From: Parachlamydiaceae bacterium
GTDB taxonomy: Bacteria; Chlamydiota; Chlamydiia; Chlamydiales; Parachlamydiaceae
Assembly (NCBI GenBank): GCA_030147755.1
Contig: JASBUW010000146.1
Span: 1 to 48,144 of the forward strand
Direction of reading: 5' to 3'
DNA length: 48,144 nucleotides
Shown: piece by piece, positions 7,595 to 15,908 of the stretch
How the letters are laid out: the number at the start of each line of letters is the position of its first letter
Numbering within the stretch: the first letter of the stretch is position 1
Notes under the pieces: model-generated
What the model saw: the letters and a program-made list of their open reading frames with translations, nothing else
The model's database searches: none
Told to the model about the DNA's origin: nothing
Translations under genes and position numbers: made by a program

Positions 7595-9229
7595 TTAGCA
7601 AGGTGTTTGCTCATGTACAATTTTCAGCAGAGGATTAGCCTGCTTTAAAATCTCTTCATATTCTTGAGGAAATGCCCTACTATCATTATCATTTATGACT
7701 GTTAAAACGCGTAAAGAAGAAAGTTCTTTAAGCTGTTCTATATGTTCCTCTTTAACTTGATAACAATATTTGATGTTTAGTTCTTGTAAATCAGATAGAT
7801 TCTTTAAATAGGCGAAGCCTTTTTCTGTCAGTTTTTCACATCCCTCTAAGCTTAAAACTTGCAAAGAAGACATATGTTGTAAATATGCTAAACCATCATC
7901 TGTAATCTCTGTACAGCAAGTTAAATTCAAATTTTTCAAAGGACATGCTTTCAAATATTCTAAACCTTTGTCTGTCACTCTTTTACAACACGTCAAATTT
8001 AAAACTTGCAAAGAAGACATATGTTGTAAATATGCTAAACCATCATCTGTAATTTCTGTACACCCAGTTAAATTCAAATTTTTCAAAGGACATGCTTTCA
8101 AATATTCTAAACCTTTGTCTGTCACACTTTCACAACTAGTTAAATTTAAATTTTCCAAAGGACATGCTTTCAGATATTCTAGACCTTTATCTGTGATACC
8201 ATTATGACAATAAGATACATCTAAGCTTCGTAAAGGAAGTGTTTGCAAATACTCTAAACCTTTGTCTGTTCGAGCACAATAAGATAATTCTAAAGCTTGT
8301 AAAGAAAGATCTTTTAAATATTCTAAATCTTCGTCTTTGATATAATTCAATTTTAAGTTTTGCAAAGAAGGGAAATCTTGCAATCGCTTTAAATAGGCAC
8401 CCTTGATTTGACTTTGATAATCACCGGACAACAACTCTAGTGTTTCTAAGTGTGAAAGCGCTGCTAAATGCTTCAATCCTTCTTCTGTAAATCTTTGACA
8501 CCCCCTTAAACTTAAAACACGCAAAGAAGAAATTTGTTTGACATGCTTTAAATATTCATCTGTCAATTGATCAGAATCGTATAACTCTAAAGCATGCAAA
8601 GAAGAACAATTTTTTAAATAAGCTAAGCTTTTAGCGGTCACTTGCTTACAATTAAATAACTGCAAATTTTGTAAAGCAGGATAATCTTTTAACTGTTTTA
8701 AGTACTCATCAGTGATTCGATCATATGTATCACCTAACTTTAAAGAGTGCAAAGAAGAACAATCTTTTAAATAAGCTAATCCTTTGGCAGTGAAGTGTAT
8801 ATCACTTTTAAGTAAGTCTAAATCTTCTAAGAAGGGAAGACGTGCCAATTGCTGTAAATCTTCATCTGTCACATTCACACAAGGCCATAAGCTTAATTTC
8901 TTTAATTTAGGATATAAATGAGGAATAGCCTGCAGATTACCACCTAAAACCGTATCCACTGTCATCGGATCTAAATCTAATTCTGTATCTTCCTTCACTT
9001 GTCCATTGACAGGGCCTATCTGAATAGGATTTGCGTTTATATTCTGTGGATTTTGCAACTGAGCCCGAAACCAGTAGCTTTTTAGAAGAAAATAACAGAC
9101 ACCTAATAGACTCAAAGCTAATAAAGCTAATGCCGTTACTTTTTTCTGATACGAGGTAAGAGAAGGCAAAACCACTTTTGCTTGATAAGCATGAATGGTA
9201 GATGACAAGGAAGACTGAATTGACAACAT
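7595..9229 (-). CDS. Membrane-anchored leucine-rich repeat protein
   Basis: 544 aa. The first 28 residues are polar and Ser-rich, then QKKVT (28-32) leads into one transmembrane helix (about 32-50), followed by a linker. From about residue 85 to 530 there are LRRs of roughly 24-25 residues in the cysteine-containing style, with LxxLxLxxCxxITDxGLxYL as the recurring pattern. The LRR region is probably a host-protein binding solenoid; no F-box or catalytic domain is visible. Two central repeats duplicate at DNA level with a 147-bp period (7861 and 8008). The same N-terminal module heads the TPR protein at 19220-20110 and the MORN protein at 34944-35606. Likely exported or surface-exposed, but this is inference. 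Confidence 0.85.
   Translation of the reverse strand: MLSIQSSLSSTIHAYQAKVVLPSLTSYQKKVTALALLALSLLGVCYFLLKSYWFRAQLQNPQNINANPIQIGPVNGQVKEDTELDLDPMTVDTVLGGNLQAIPHLYPKLKKLSLWPCVNVTDEDLQQLARLPFLEDLDLLKSDIHFTAKGLAYLKDCSSLHSLKLGDTYDRITDEYLKQLKDYPALQNLQLFNCKQVTAKSLAYLKNCSSLHALELYDSDQLTDEYLKHVKQISSLRVLSLRGCQRFTEEGLKHLAALSHLETLELLSGDYQSQIKGAYLKRLQDFPSLQNLKLNYIKDEDLEYLKDLSLQALELSYCARTDKGLEYLQTLPLRSLDVSYCHNGITDKGLEYLKACPLENLNLTSCESVTDKGLEYLKACPLKNLNLTGCTEITDDGLAYLQHMSSLQVLNLTCCKRVTDKGLEYLKACPLKNLNLTCCTEITDDGLAYLQHMSSLQVLSLEGCEKLTEKGFAYLKNLSDLQELNIKYCYQVKEEHIEQLKELSSLRVLTVINDNDSRAFPQEYEEILKQANPLLKIVHEQTPC
7858..8200 (-). repeat. Tandem DNA repeats within the LRR gene
   Basis: A block starting GCAAAGAAGACATATG at 7861 recurs at 8008, a 147-bp period equal to 49 codons or two LRR units, with few differences. 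A related half-unit is repeated again near 8153-8199. High identity indicates recent expansion by recombination. Confidence 0.8.
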
Positions 9230-9260
9230 TTTTAAGAACCTTATTTTTAAGAACCTTTAT
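9230..9260 (-). promoter_or_regulatory. Duplicated ribosome-binding segment before the LRR gene
   Basis: On the minus strand a 15-nt unit, AAGGTTCTTAAAAAT, occurs twice in tandem; the second copy supplies the AAGG 9 nt before the ATG at 9229. The first copy ends in AT followed by A, so it does not make a second ATG. Possibly a slippage duplication. Confidence 0.6.
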
Positions 9261-9368
9261 TTTTAGTTATTAACAATTTAATTATTCTTTATTAGAAAGA
9301 AACAAGAAAAATGATATATAAATTAACATTAGATATCAAGATTAAAAAAATTACGTAATTCCCATAGA

Positions 9369-11192
9369 TTATTCGACTGTCACTGATTTAGCCAAATTGC
9401 GTGGATGGTCGATATCCGCCCCTCTTTCTTGGGCAATGTAATAGGCTAACAACTGCGTCACGATCGTTGTCGGAATTGCCGCCAATTCATCACAGGTAGA
9501 AGGCACATAAATCACATCATCTACAATCTCTTCTAGGTGTTTGTCAGGTTCAGAGGCAATAGCTAGAATTTTGCCATTACGTGCTTTAATCTCCATCAAA
9601 TTGCTCAGCAATTTGTCATATGTAGCATGATTGGCACACAACGCCACTGTTGGACAATTTTCATTGATCAAAGCGATCGGACCATGTTTGATTTCGCCTG
9701 CCGGATAGCCATTAGCATTCACATAAGAGATTTCTTTTAGCTTTAAAGCACCTTCTAAGCTTGTGGGATACATATAACAGCGCCCTAAATAAAACACATT
9801 GTCATAACGCGCATATTTATGTGCCATTTCCTTAATATAAGGCGCTATCTTCAAGACCTCTTCTACTTGCTCCGGAAGCTTTAATAAACAATCTAAAAAG
9901 GCTTGTCCATCCGCTTTGCTCATATGGCGCATGCGTGCTAACATCAATGTCAAAAGAGCTAAAACAACAACTTGATTCGTGAAAGCTTTAGTCGAGCACA
10001 CCCCAATCTCTGCACCGGCCTTCAGAAATATCGTATTATCTGCTTCACGCGCTAATGTGGAACCATACACATTACATAAAGCTAAAATATGGGCTCCTTT
10101 CGCTTTCACTTCGCGCATCGCGGCAATCGTATCTGCTGTTTCGCCCGATTGACTAATCGCAATGACAAGTGTTCCCGGAGGCACAACCGGATTTTTATAA
10201 CGAAACTCAGATGAAATTTCGACTTGCACGGGAATACGTGCTTTCTCTTCAATCATATAAGCGGCTACATAACCTGCATGCCACGAAGTGCCGCAAGCTA
10301 AAATTAAAATTCGTTCAACCGTTAAAAGATCGACCGCTTTAAACGTGAGTTCTTCAAATAAAGCCGTGCCATATTCAGGAATAAAACGTCCTAAAAGCGC
10401 ATTTCGAATTGTTTGTGGCTGCTCATGAATTTCTTTAAGGGTATAATGCTCGAATTCTCCTTTGGATATTTCGCCGCTATCTTCTTTGAGTAGATAACTC
10501 TCTTTTTCTATGACATGTTCAGCATTATAAATTTGCTGGTTACTGGCTTTTATAATAGCAATTTCGGCATTAGCCAGATAAATAGCCTGACGCGTATATA
10601 AAGAAAAGGCATTAGGATCAGAAGAAACAAAAGCTTCATTATTTCCAATTCCCACCACTAAAGGAGCCTCTTGCGCCACTGCCACAATTTGATCGGGAAA
10701 ATCACGATGAATCAACGCAATTGCATAAGCACCTTTAAGTTGAGCGACGGCTTGTTGAACAGCTTTGAGGATATCCCCTTGGTAATAATTCGCAATCAAG
10801 TGCGCGACCACTTCAGTATCGGTATCAGAAACAAATTGTACCCCTTGTGATTTGAGTTGCGCGCGCAGAACATCGTGATTTTCAATAATGCCATTATGTA
10901 CGAGGGCGAGTGACTGTTGCATATCAAAATGAGGATGTGCATTCGCTTTCGTGACTTTACCATGTGTGGCCCAACGCGTTTGTGCAATCGCAAGCGGCAG
11001 ATCTAAGTTAAGTTTTTCCACTTCTTTTGCTAATACCGAAACCTTACCTACTTCTTTGCAAGCGACGATAGCACCCTCTTGAACACTTGCTAAACCGGCT
11101 GAATCATAACCTCGGTATTCTAAGCGCTTCAATCCATCTACGACCATCTTAACAGCGTTCTTCGGTCCCACATAGCCAAAAATTCCACACAT
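9369..11192 (-). CDS. glmS: Glutamine-fructose-6-phosphate aminotransferase (isomerizing)
   Basis: Makes glucosamine-6-phosphate from fructose-6-phosphate and glutamine, the first step to UDP-GlcNAc for lipid A and other envelope sugars. 607 aa, normal length. The N-terminal class II glutamine amidotransferase domain begins MCGIFGYVG, where Cys2 becomes the nucleophile after Met removal, and includes EYRGYDSAG. Two SIS sugar-isomerase domains follow (ACGTSWHAG, SQSGETADT, GRCYMYPTSLEGALKLKE), and the C-terminus has the family's HPRNLAKSVTVE. It lies 16 nt after glmM on the same strand, so both are likely co-transcribed. No glmS ribozyme could fit in that gap. Confidence 0.97.
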   Translation of the reverse strand: MCGIFGYVGPKNAVKMVVDGLKRLEYRGYDSAGLASVQEGAIVACKEVGKVSVLAKEVEKLNLDLPLAIAQTRWATHGKVTKANAHPHFDMQQSLALVHNGIIENHDVLRAQLKSQGVQFVSDTDTEVVAHLIANYYQGDILKAVQQAVAQLKGAYAIALIHRDFPDQIVAVAQEAPLVVGIGNNEAFVSSDPNAFSLYTRQAIYLANAEIAIIKASNQQIYNAEHVIEKESYLLKEDSGEISKGEFEHYTLKEIHEQPQTIRNALLGRFIPEYGTALFEELTFKAVDLLTVERILILACGTSWHAGYVAAYMIEEKARIPVQVEISSEFRYKNPVVPPGTLVIAISQSGETADTIAAMREVKAKGAHILALCNVYGSTLAREADNTIFLKAGAEIGVCSTKAFTNQVVVLALLTLMLARMRHMSKADGQAFLDCLLKLPEQVEEVLKIAPYIKEMAHKYARYDNVFYLGRCYMYPTSLEGALKLKEISYVNANGYPAGEIKHGPIALINENCPTVALCANHATYDKLLSNLMEIKARNGKILAIASEPDKHLEEIVDDVIYVPSTCDELAAIPTTIVTQLLAYYIAQERGADIDHPRNLAKSVTVE

Positions 11193-11208
11193 ACGCTTGC
11201 CTTATTCC

Positions 11209-12579
11209 TTATTTAACACCAATTTCTTCTTTAATCACGGCTCCGACTTGATTCGCCAATTGAATGACTTGCTTATACTTAGGTCCTTCTACCATCACAC
11301 GACAAATATTTTCCGTTCCTGAATAACGCACTAAAATACGGCCTGAGCTCTCTAATGTTTTTTCCACTTGTTTAATCGCGTCTTGCACATTTTGCAAGGC
11401 CTCTAAAGGCGGTTTAGAAGCCACTCTTACGTTAACGCATGTTTGTGGATAACGCTGTACAAACGCAGCTAAATCAGATAATTTTGAATCCGTCTCGATC
11501 ATGATGCGCATCACTTGTAAAGCACAAACAAGGCCATCTCCCGTGGTATTGTAATCTAAAAAGATCAAATGGCCGCTTTGTTCGCCTCCTAAATTTACAT
11601 CATGCTTCAACATATCTTGGATGACATAACGATCCCCTACTGAACTTTGAATGACCTCAATGCCTTGACTCTCCATCGCTTTGATGAATCCCAAATTACT
11701 CATCACCGTACCCACAACCCGATTATTTTTCAGTAAGCGGCGGCGATGCATATCGCGTGCACAAATAGCTAGAATGGTATCGCCATCTACAATTTGCGCT
11801 TTTTCATCGATTAGAATAACGCGATCTGCATCACCATCTAAAGCTATTCCGATATCGGCACGATGATCAATCACCGCTTTTTGTACAGTTTCAGGGTGCA
11901 TGGAGCCGCACTCTTGATTAATATTTAATCCATTGGGAGACACCCCATATGTGAAAACTTTTGCATCTAATTCACGAAACACTAACGGTGCCACTTTATA
12001 GCTCGCTCCGTTAGCACAATCGAGAGCAATAGTTAAATTCCTTAGAGAAATTCCGCGTGGAAAAGTTGCTTTGACAAATTCAATATAACGTCCATCCGCA
12101 TCGATAATTTTGGTATTTCTCCCTATTTCATCATCTGCCGGCAAACAATCTTGAAACTGATTCTGTCTAATGAGTGCCTCCATTTCACTTTCCCATTCAT
12201 CTGGCAACTTAAATCCTTCCGCATCAAAAAATTTAATTCCATTATCGTAATAGGGATTATGTGAAGCAGAAATGATAATCCCCGCATCTGCGCGGTAAGC
12301 GCGCGTAATAAAAGCGACACCCGGGGTGGGTAAGGGCCCGACCATCAAGGTATCTACTCCCATGGAACACAAACCCGCAATCAAAGCATTTTCAAAGACA
12401 TAGCAAGATAACCGTGTATCTTTTCCAATGACCACGCGAGGTTTGGGAGAACGACTACGAATAATCTTGCCGGCTGCTCGTCCTAAAGCCAGGGCAATTT
12501 CTGGAACCATTGGCGTTTGGTTCGCTTTTCCTCTGACACCATCTGTTCCAAAAATTTTCATTAAACGATCTATTTCCAT
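11209..12579 (-). CDS. glmM: Phosphoglucosamine mutase
   Basis: Converts glucosamine-6-phosphate to glucosamine-1-phosphate, the step after GlmS. 456 aa. Family motifs are the phosphoserine loop ISASHNPYYDNG, the metal site DGDADR, the sugar-binding GGEQSGH and the phosphate-binding RYSGTENICRVMVEG near the C-terminus. The start at 12579 is preceded by AAAGGA 9 nt upstream; the alternative MKIFGTDG start six codons later has none. A near-perfect 157-bp palindrome ends 33 bp upstream, so the transcript leader of the glmM-glmS pair may include it unless a promoter lies inside. Confidence 0.96.
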   Translation of the reverse strand: MEIDRLMKIFGTDGVRGKANQTPMVPEIALALGRAAGKIIRSRSPKPRVVIGKDTRLSCYVFENALIAGLCSMGVDTLMVGPLPTPGVAFITRAYRADAGIIISASHNPYYDNGIKFFDAEGFKLPDEWESEMEALIRQNQFQDCLPADDEIGRNTKIIDADGRYIEFVKATFPRGISLRNLTIALDCANGASYKVAPLVFRELDAKVFTYGVSPNGLNINQECGSMHPETVQKAVIDHRADIGIALDGDADRVILIDEKAQIVDGDTILAICARDMHRRRLLKNNRVVGTVMSNLGFIKAMESQGIEVIQSSVGDRYVIQDMLKHDVNLGGEQSGHLIFLDYNTTGDGLVCALQVMRIMIETDSKLSDLAAFVQRYPQTCVNVRVASKPPLEALQNVQDAIKQVEKTLESSGRILVRYSGTENICRVMVEGPKYKQVIQLANQVGAVIKEEIGVK

Positions 12580-12611
12580 GCGCGGCTATCCTTTATTCCT
12601 ATCAAAAAGCA

Positions 12612-12768
12612 TTAAATTAAGGACAAACGACACTAAGGACTTTAAGAGACAGTTGCAAAATTGTTCTTTATTTTTGTAGCTATTCCCCTCCGGAGAATAG
12701 ATACAAGAACAAAGAACAATTTTGCAACTGTCTCTTAAGGTCCTTAGTGTCGTTTGTCCTTAATTTAA
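12612..12768. repeat. Near-perfect 157-bp palindrome D between divergent glmM and pcnB
   Basis: The whole interval is one palindrome centred near 12690. The outer about 57 bp on each side match with a single difference that is a G-T wobble on the plus strand, then a few mismatches toward a CTATTC/GAATAG tip around TCCGGA. The outer part contains AAGGAC/ACGAC units like the other nonamer hairpins. It begins 33 bp from the glmM start and is about 200 bp from pcnB, so it sits in a divergent promoter region, not at a gene end. Confidence 0.9.
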
Positions 12769-12968
12769 CAAAACCATCTTATTTTTATTAGAGAATACAT
12801 AAAAATACTGATTTATCCTTGTTGAAGCAAGAAAAGATTGACTTTTTCCATTCATTAGACTATTTTTTGATCATAGACTTATTATAAAGATTTGAATGTT
12901 ATCCTTTTAAGCGAAACTACAAATAATACCTCACGATTTTCTCCAAATGTCTAGGAGCTCATTTATTC
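12769..12968. other. Remainder of the glmM-pcnB intergenic gap
   Basis: AT-rich DNA of 200 bp with no supported gene. It holds the candidate pcnB promoter at 12838-12866 and the AGGAG ribosome site at 12953-12957. Nothing else was seen. Confidence 0.6.
12838..12866 (+). promoter_or_regulatory. Candidate promoter for the pcnB-lpxB cluster
   Basis: TTGACT (12838-12843), 17-bp spacer, TATTTT (12861-12866), about 100 bp before the pcnB start. It is a moderate match to the housekeeping consensus. Confidence 0.4.
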
Positions 12969-14240
12969 GTGCAACCGAAGATTTACTTTGCTCAAGAGCA
13001 TGGGATTGATCCCTCTTTAATTGACTTAGATGCTCTTTATATTCTCGAAAAACTTCGCCAAGCAGGATTTACTGCCTACTTGGTAGGTGGAAGCGTGCGA
13101 GATCTTTTAATCAAAAAAGTTCCAAAAGATTGTGATATTTCCACTTCGGCACGACCCGAACAAATTAAAGCCATTTTTCAAAGGCGATGTATTTTGATCG
13201 GACGTCGTTTTCGACTGGCTCATATTCGTTTTGGACATAAAATCATTGAAGTGTCTACTTTTCGATCGGGAGAAAATGATAGCGATCTCATTATTCAAGA
13301 CAATGTGTGGGGCACACCGGAAGAAGATGTGCTAAGGCGTGATTTTACCATGAATGGCCTTTTCTATGACTCTTCTAATCATTCGATTATTGATTTTGTG
13401 GGAGGATGGGAAGACATTCAACAAGGCATTCTACGCACTATTGGAGAACCTGAAGTTCGTTTTAAACAAGATCCCGTACGTCTTTTGCGTTTAGTCAAGT
13501 TTTATGCCCGTTATCATCAATTTAAAATAGATTCTCTTACCGAACAAGCGATTCATACTTGTCGTGAAGAAATTATCAAAAGCTCTTCTGCGCGCATTCT
13601 AGAAGAAATTTTTCGCATGCTGGAGTCAGGAGCATCAGCCGCTTTCTTTCGTTTGTTAGCCGAATATAATATTCTTGGTATTTTATTTCCCAAGCTTATG
13701 CAAACGATGCGTACTCCGCATGGCAAGCTCATTTTTCATTATTTAGCTTGTGCCGATCAGCTATACCACTATAAGAATAAAAATACTTTAGATCGCGCTG
13801 TCTTAGCTTCTTGCCTCATTTTCCCTTTATTAGAACGCGAACTTGATCGTCAATATTTGAGCAAAAAGCATATTCCTCATATAGGGGAAATCACGTTAGT
13901 GGCTTCGTCTTTAATTAAAGAATTTCTGGTGCAAGCTTTTTCGCATTTCCCCAGACGTATTTCTTCGATGATGGTCTCCATTTTAGTCGCTCAATATCGC
14001 TTAACTCCTCTTTCAGGAAAACGTCACTATCGCGAAAAACTATTTCGTCATAAAGATTTTGGTTTAGCACTTAAATTTCTGAAATTGCGTGCATTAGTCG
14101 ATGCGCAATGGGTAGACGTTTATACGTCTATTCGCAATCAATATCGACAAATGCAACATCAAGGAGAACGTAAACCTCATCCGGCCCCTCATCACCGCCA
14201 TCATCATCATGCTAGACGAGAACCGCATGCTCCCCATTAA
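12969..14240 (+). CDS. pcnB: Poly(A) polymerase I / tRNA nucleotidyltransferase-family protein
   Basis: Class II nucleotidyltransferase, 423 aa, GTG start with AGGAG 11 nt upstream. The head domain has YLVGGSVRDLLIKK (near residues 37-50) and the acidic metal site KDCDIST. LIGRRFRLAHIRFG is typical of the PcnB branch rather than CCA-adding enzymes, then RRDFTMNGLFYD and RFKQDPVRLLRLVKF follow. It would polyadenylate RNA 3' ends for decay. The C-terminus is unusual: after the normal basic tail region it ends in a His-rich stretch (HHRHHHH), and the last 32 bp overlap the next gene. Chlamydial genomes keep pcnB near lpxB, as here. Exact tail activity versus CCA addition cannot be proved by eye. 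Confidence 0.88.
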   Translation: MQPKIYFAQEHGIDPSLIDLDALYILEKLRQAGFTAYLVGGSVRDLLIKKVPKDCDISTSARPEQIKAIFQRRCILIGRRFRLAHIRFGHKIIEVSTFRSGENDSDLIIQDNVWGTPEEDVLRRDFTMNGLFYDSSNHSIIDFVGGWEDIQQGILRTIGEPEVRFKQDPVRLLRLVKFYARYHQFKIDSLTEQAIHTCREEIIKSSSARILEEIFRMLESGASAAFFRLLAEYNILGILFPKLMQTMRTPHGKLIFHYLACADQLYHYKNKNTLDRAVLASCLIFPLLERELDRQYLSKKHIPHIGEITLVASSLIKEFLVQAFSHFPRRISSMMVSILVAQYRLTPLSGKRHYREKLFRHKDFGLALKFLKLRALVDAQWVDVYTSIRNQYRQMQHQGERKPHPAPHHRHHHHARREPHAPH

Positions 14241-14988
14241 TGCTCCGTTAATTCCGTTGCATGGATCTCCTATTTATTATCAAGGGCCTTCTGTGGAAGC
14301 AGGTAGAAAGCCGGCGGTTCTTTTTTTTGCGCTATCTGCACAGATGAGTTTATTTGTAGATCCTTTTAATCAAGCAGTCATACGTTTAGCCCAAAACGAT
14401 ATACGCGTCTTCTCATGGGACTTACCCTTTCATAGCCAAGAACAAGACCCTAATGAGGCCATGCGTCAATGGACACAAGAATTCCAACGAAACCCTCGTT
14501 TTGTGGATGATTTTATGGATCTCTGTCAAGAAAACGTGAATTATTTGATTGGGCAAGGATGGGTGAATTCCGATACTTTGGCTGTTGCAGGACTTTCTAG
14601 AGGCGGTTTCATGGCTACGCATTTAGCAGCACGCGATTCTCGTTTTAAGATTGTACTAGGATTTGCTCCACTCACCCAACCACAACCTTTAGAAGAGATA
14701 GAACATATTTCTATTAATTTACTAGAACGAATCGCGCTGTCTTCTCTTGCCCCACAATTAATACATAAACAATTGCGTTTTTATATGGGCAATCGTGATA
14801 CACGTGTCAGCACAGATGCCTGTTATCAATTCATTCGCACCTTGACAGATACAGCTTTTGCACAAGGCATACGCTCTCCGCAAGTAGAGCTTATTTTATA
14901 CCCCTCCATTGGTTATAAAGGCCATGGAACCCCTCCTTTTATTTTTGAAGAAGGAGCAGACTGGATTAAACGTCAATTGATAGCCTAG
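14209..14988 (+). CDS. Alpha/beta hydrolase family protein
   Basis: 259 aa, overlapping the pcnB end. A nucleophile elbow GLSRG (within VAGLSRGGFMATHLA, about residues 130-137) and a C-terminal His in the GHGTPPF segment fit a serine hydrolase. The strand-helix pattern FALSAQMSLFV and LGFAPL fits an alpha/beta fold related to small esterases or dipeptidyl-peptidase-like hydrolases. No signal peptide. An alternative start at 14227 (MLPINAP) would reduce the overlap; neither start has a good ribosome site, so translation may be coupled to pcnB. The substrate is unknown. The stop codon is followed at once by the ribosome site of the next gene. Confidence 0.72.
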   Translation: MLDENRMLPINAPLIPLHGSPIYYQGPSVEAGRKPAVLFFALSAQMSLFVDPFNQAVIRLAQNDIRVFSWDLPFHSQEQDPNEAMRQWTQEFQRNPRFVDDFMDLCQENVNYLIGQGWVNSDTLAVAGLSRGGFMATHLAARDSRFKIVLGFAPLTQPQPLEEIEHISINLLERIALSSLAPQLIHKQLRFYMGNRDTRVSTDACYQFIRTLTDTAFAQGIRSPQVELILYPSIGYKGHGTPPFIFEEGADWIKRQLIA

Positions 14989-14998
14989 GAGGTTGGTC

Positions 14999-15727
14999 TT
15001 GAATCCTTTTTATTCTGTTGTCATTCCCTTAAAAAACGAAGCACATAATATTACCGGCTTAATTCAAGAATTAGAGCCTGTAATGACGCGCTTAAACAAA
15101 CCATGGGAGCTTATTTGCATTGACGATGGCTCTACCGATGGAACACGTCAAGTGTTGGGTAAATTATTGAAAGACAAACCTTATTTGCGTATTTTGATCT
15201 TCAAGCAAAATTATGGACAATCAAGTGCCTTTCAAGCGGGATTTAAAGCTGCACGTGGAGAATTTGTGATTACGTTAGATGGTGATGGACAAAATGATCC
15301 CGCTGATATTCCGCGTCTAGTGGACTTGATTCAAGATTGCGATTTAGCATGTGGCATTCGAGCCAAACGCAAAGACACCCTCAGTAAACGATGGATCTCT
15401 AAATTTGGCAATTTTTTCCGCAAAAAATTATGTCAAGATGGGATTCAAGACACAGGTTGCTCCCTTAAAGTCTATCGTAAAACGTGCTTAGATCAAATTA
15501 AAATGTACCATGGTTTACATCGCTTTTTGCCTGCGTTATTTCATATTGAAGGATTTCGCATCAAAGAAACGCCGGTAAACCATCGTGAACGCTTAAAAGG
15601 CAAAAGTAACTACCATTTTTTCAATCGTTCCTTCAATACTGTGGCTGATTTGTGGGTAGTGTACTGGATGAGAAAGCGTCATTTGAAGTATCAGATTGAG
15701 CAAGATTGGAGTCATTCTTCAAAATAA
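14999..15727 (+). CDS. Family 2 glycosyltransferase (DPM1/polyprenyl-phosphate sugar transferase type)
   Basis: About 242 aa, cytosolic GT-A glycosyltransferase. It starts at TTG 14999: AGGAGG at 14987-14992 overlaps the previous stop and is spaced 6 nt from it, better than the in-frame TTG at 14993. Motifs: SVVIPLKNEAHNI at the N-terminus, ICIDDGSTDGT, and LDGDGQNDPADI carrying the DxD-type metal site, then DTGCSLKVYRK. These fit transferases that load mannose or glucose onto polyprenyl phosphate, or ArnC-like enzymes, but the C-terminal membrane helices of GtrB/ArnC are absent. Lying beside lpxB, it may serve envelope glycolipid synthesis; this is inference. Confidence 0.82.
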   Translation: MNPFYSVVIPLKNEAHNITGLIQELEPVMTRLNKPWELICIDDGSTDGTRQVLGKLLKDKPYLRILIFKQNYGQSSAFQAGFKAARGEFVITLDGDGQNDPADIPRLVDLIQDCDLACGIRAKRKDTLSKRWISKFGNFFRKKLCQDGIQDTGCSLKVYRKTCLDQIKMYHGLHRFLPALFHIEGFRIKETPVNHRERLKGKSNYHFFNRSFNTVADLWVVYWMRKRHLKYQIEQDWSHSSK

Positions 15728-15728
15728 A

Positions 15729-15773
15729 ACGACAAACGATAAAAAGACTAAAATCATGCTTGTCGTTTGTCGT
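15729..15773. repeat. Small hairpin E of the ACGAC family
   Basis: ACGACAAACGA (15729-15739) pairs with TCGTTTGTCGT (15763-15773) right after the glycosyltransferase stop. The sequence matches units of palindromes A and M, so it looks like a short or eroded member, possibly acting as a terminator. Confidence 0.65.
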
Positions 15774-15846
15774 TAAGGTTGTTTCTTGTTTTTTAAATTC
15801 TAATTTGCTATTTATAATTAAATTTAATTATTTTAATAACTATTCC

Positions 15847-15877
15847 TTGACAATTGTTCCAGAATAAATGCTATAAT
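15847..15877 (+). promoter_or_regulatory. Promoter for the LAB_N-lpxB-DUF374 operon
   Basis: TTGACA at 15847-15852 and an extended -10, TGC-TATAAT (15869-15877). Spacing is 19 bp, long, but the extended TG motif can compensate. It lies about 30 bp before the GTG start of the first gene. Confidence 0.55.
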
Positions 15878-15908
15878 TAACTTCATTTCTTACTTATAGG
15901 TCAATCAA

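Noticed and set aside
7595..9229. F-box domain at the N-terminus of the LRR protein
   Set aside because: The N-terminus is a short polar segment and a membrane helix; no F-box pattern is visible.
11193..11208. glmS ribozyme upstream of glmS
   Set aside because: The gap to glmM is only 16 nt and glmM is co-directional, so there is no room.
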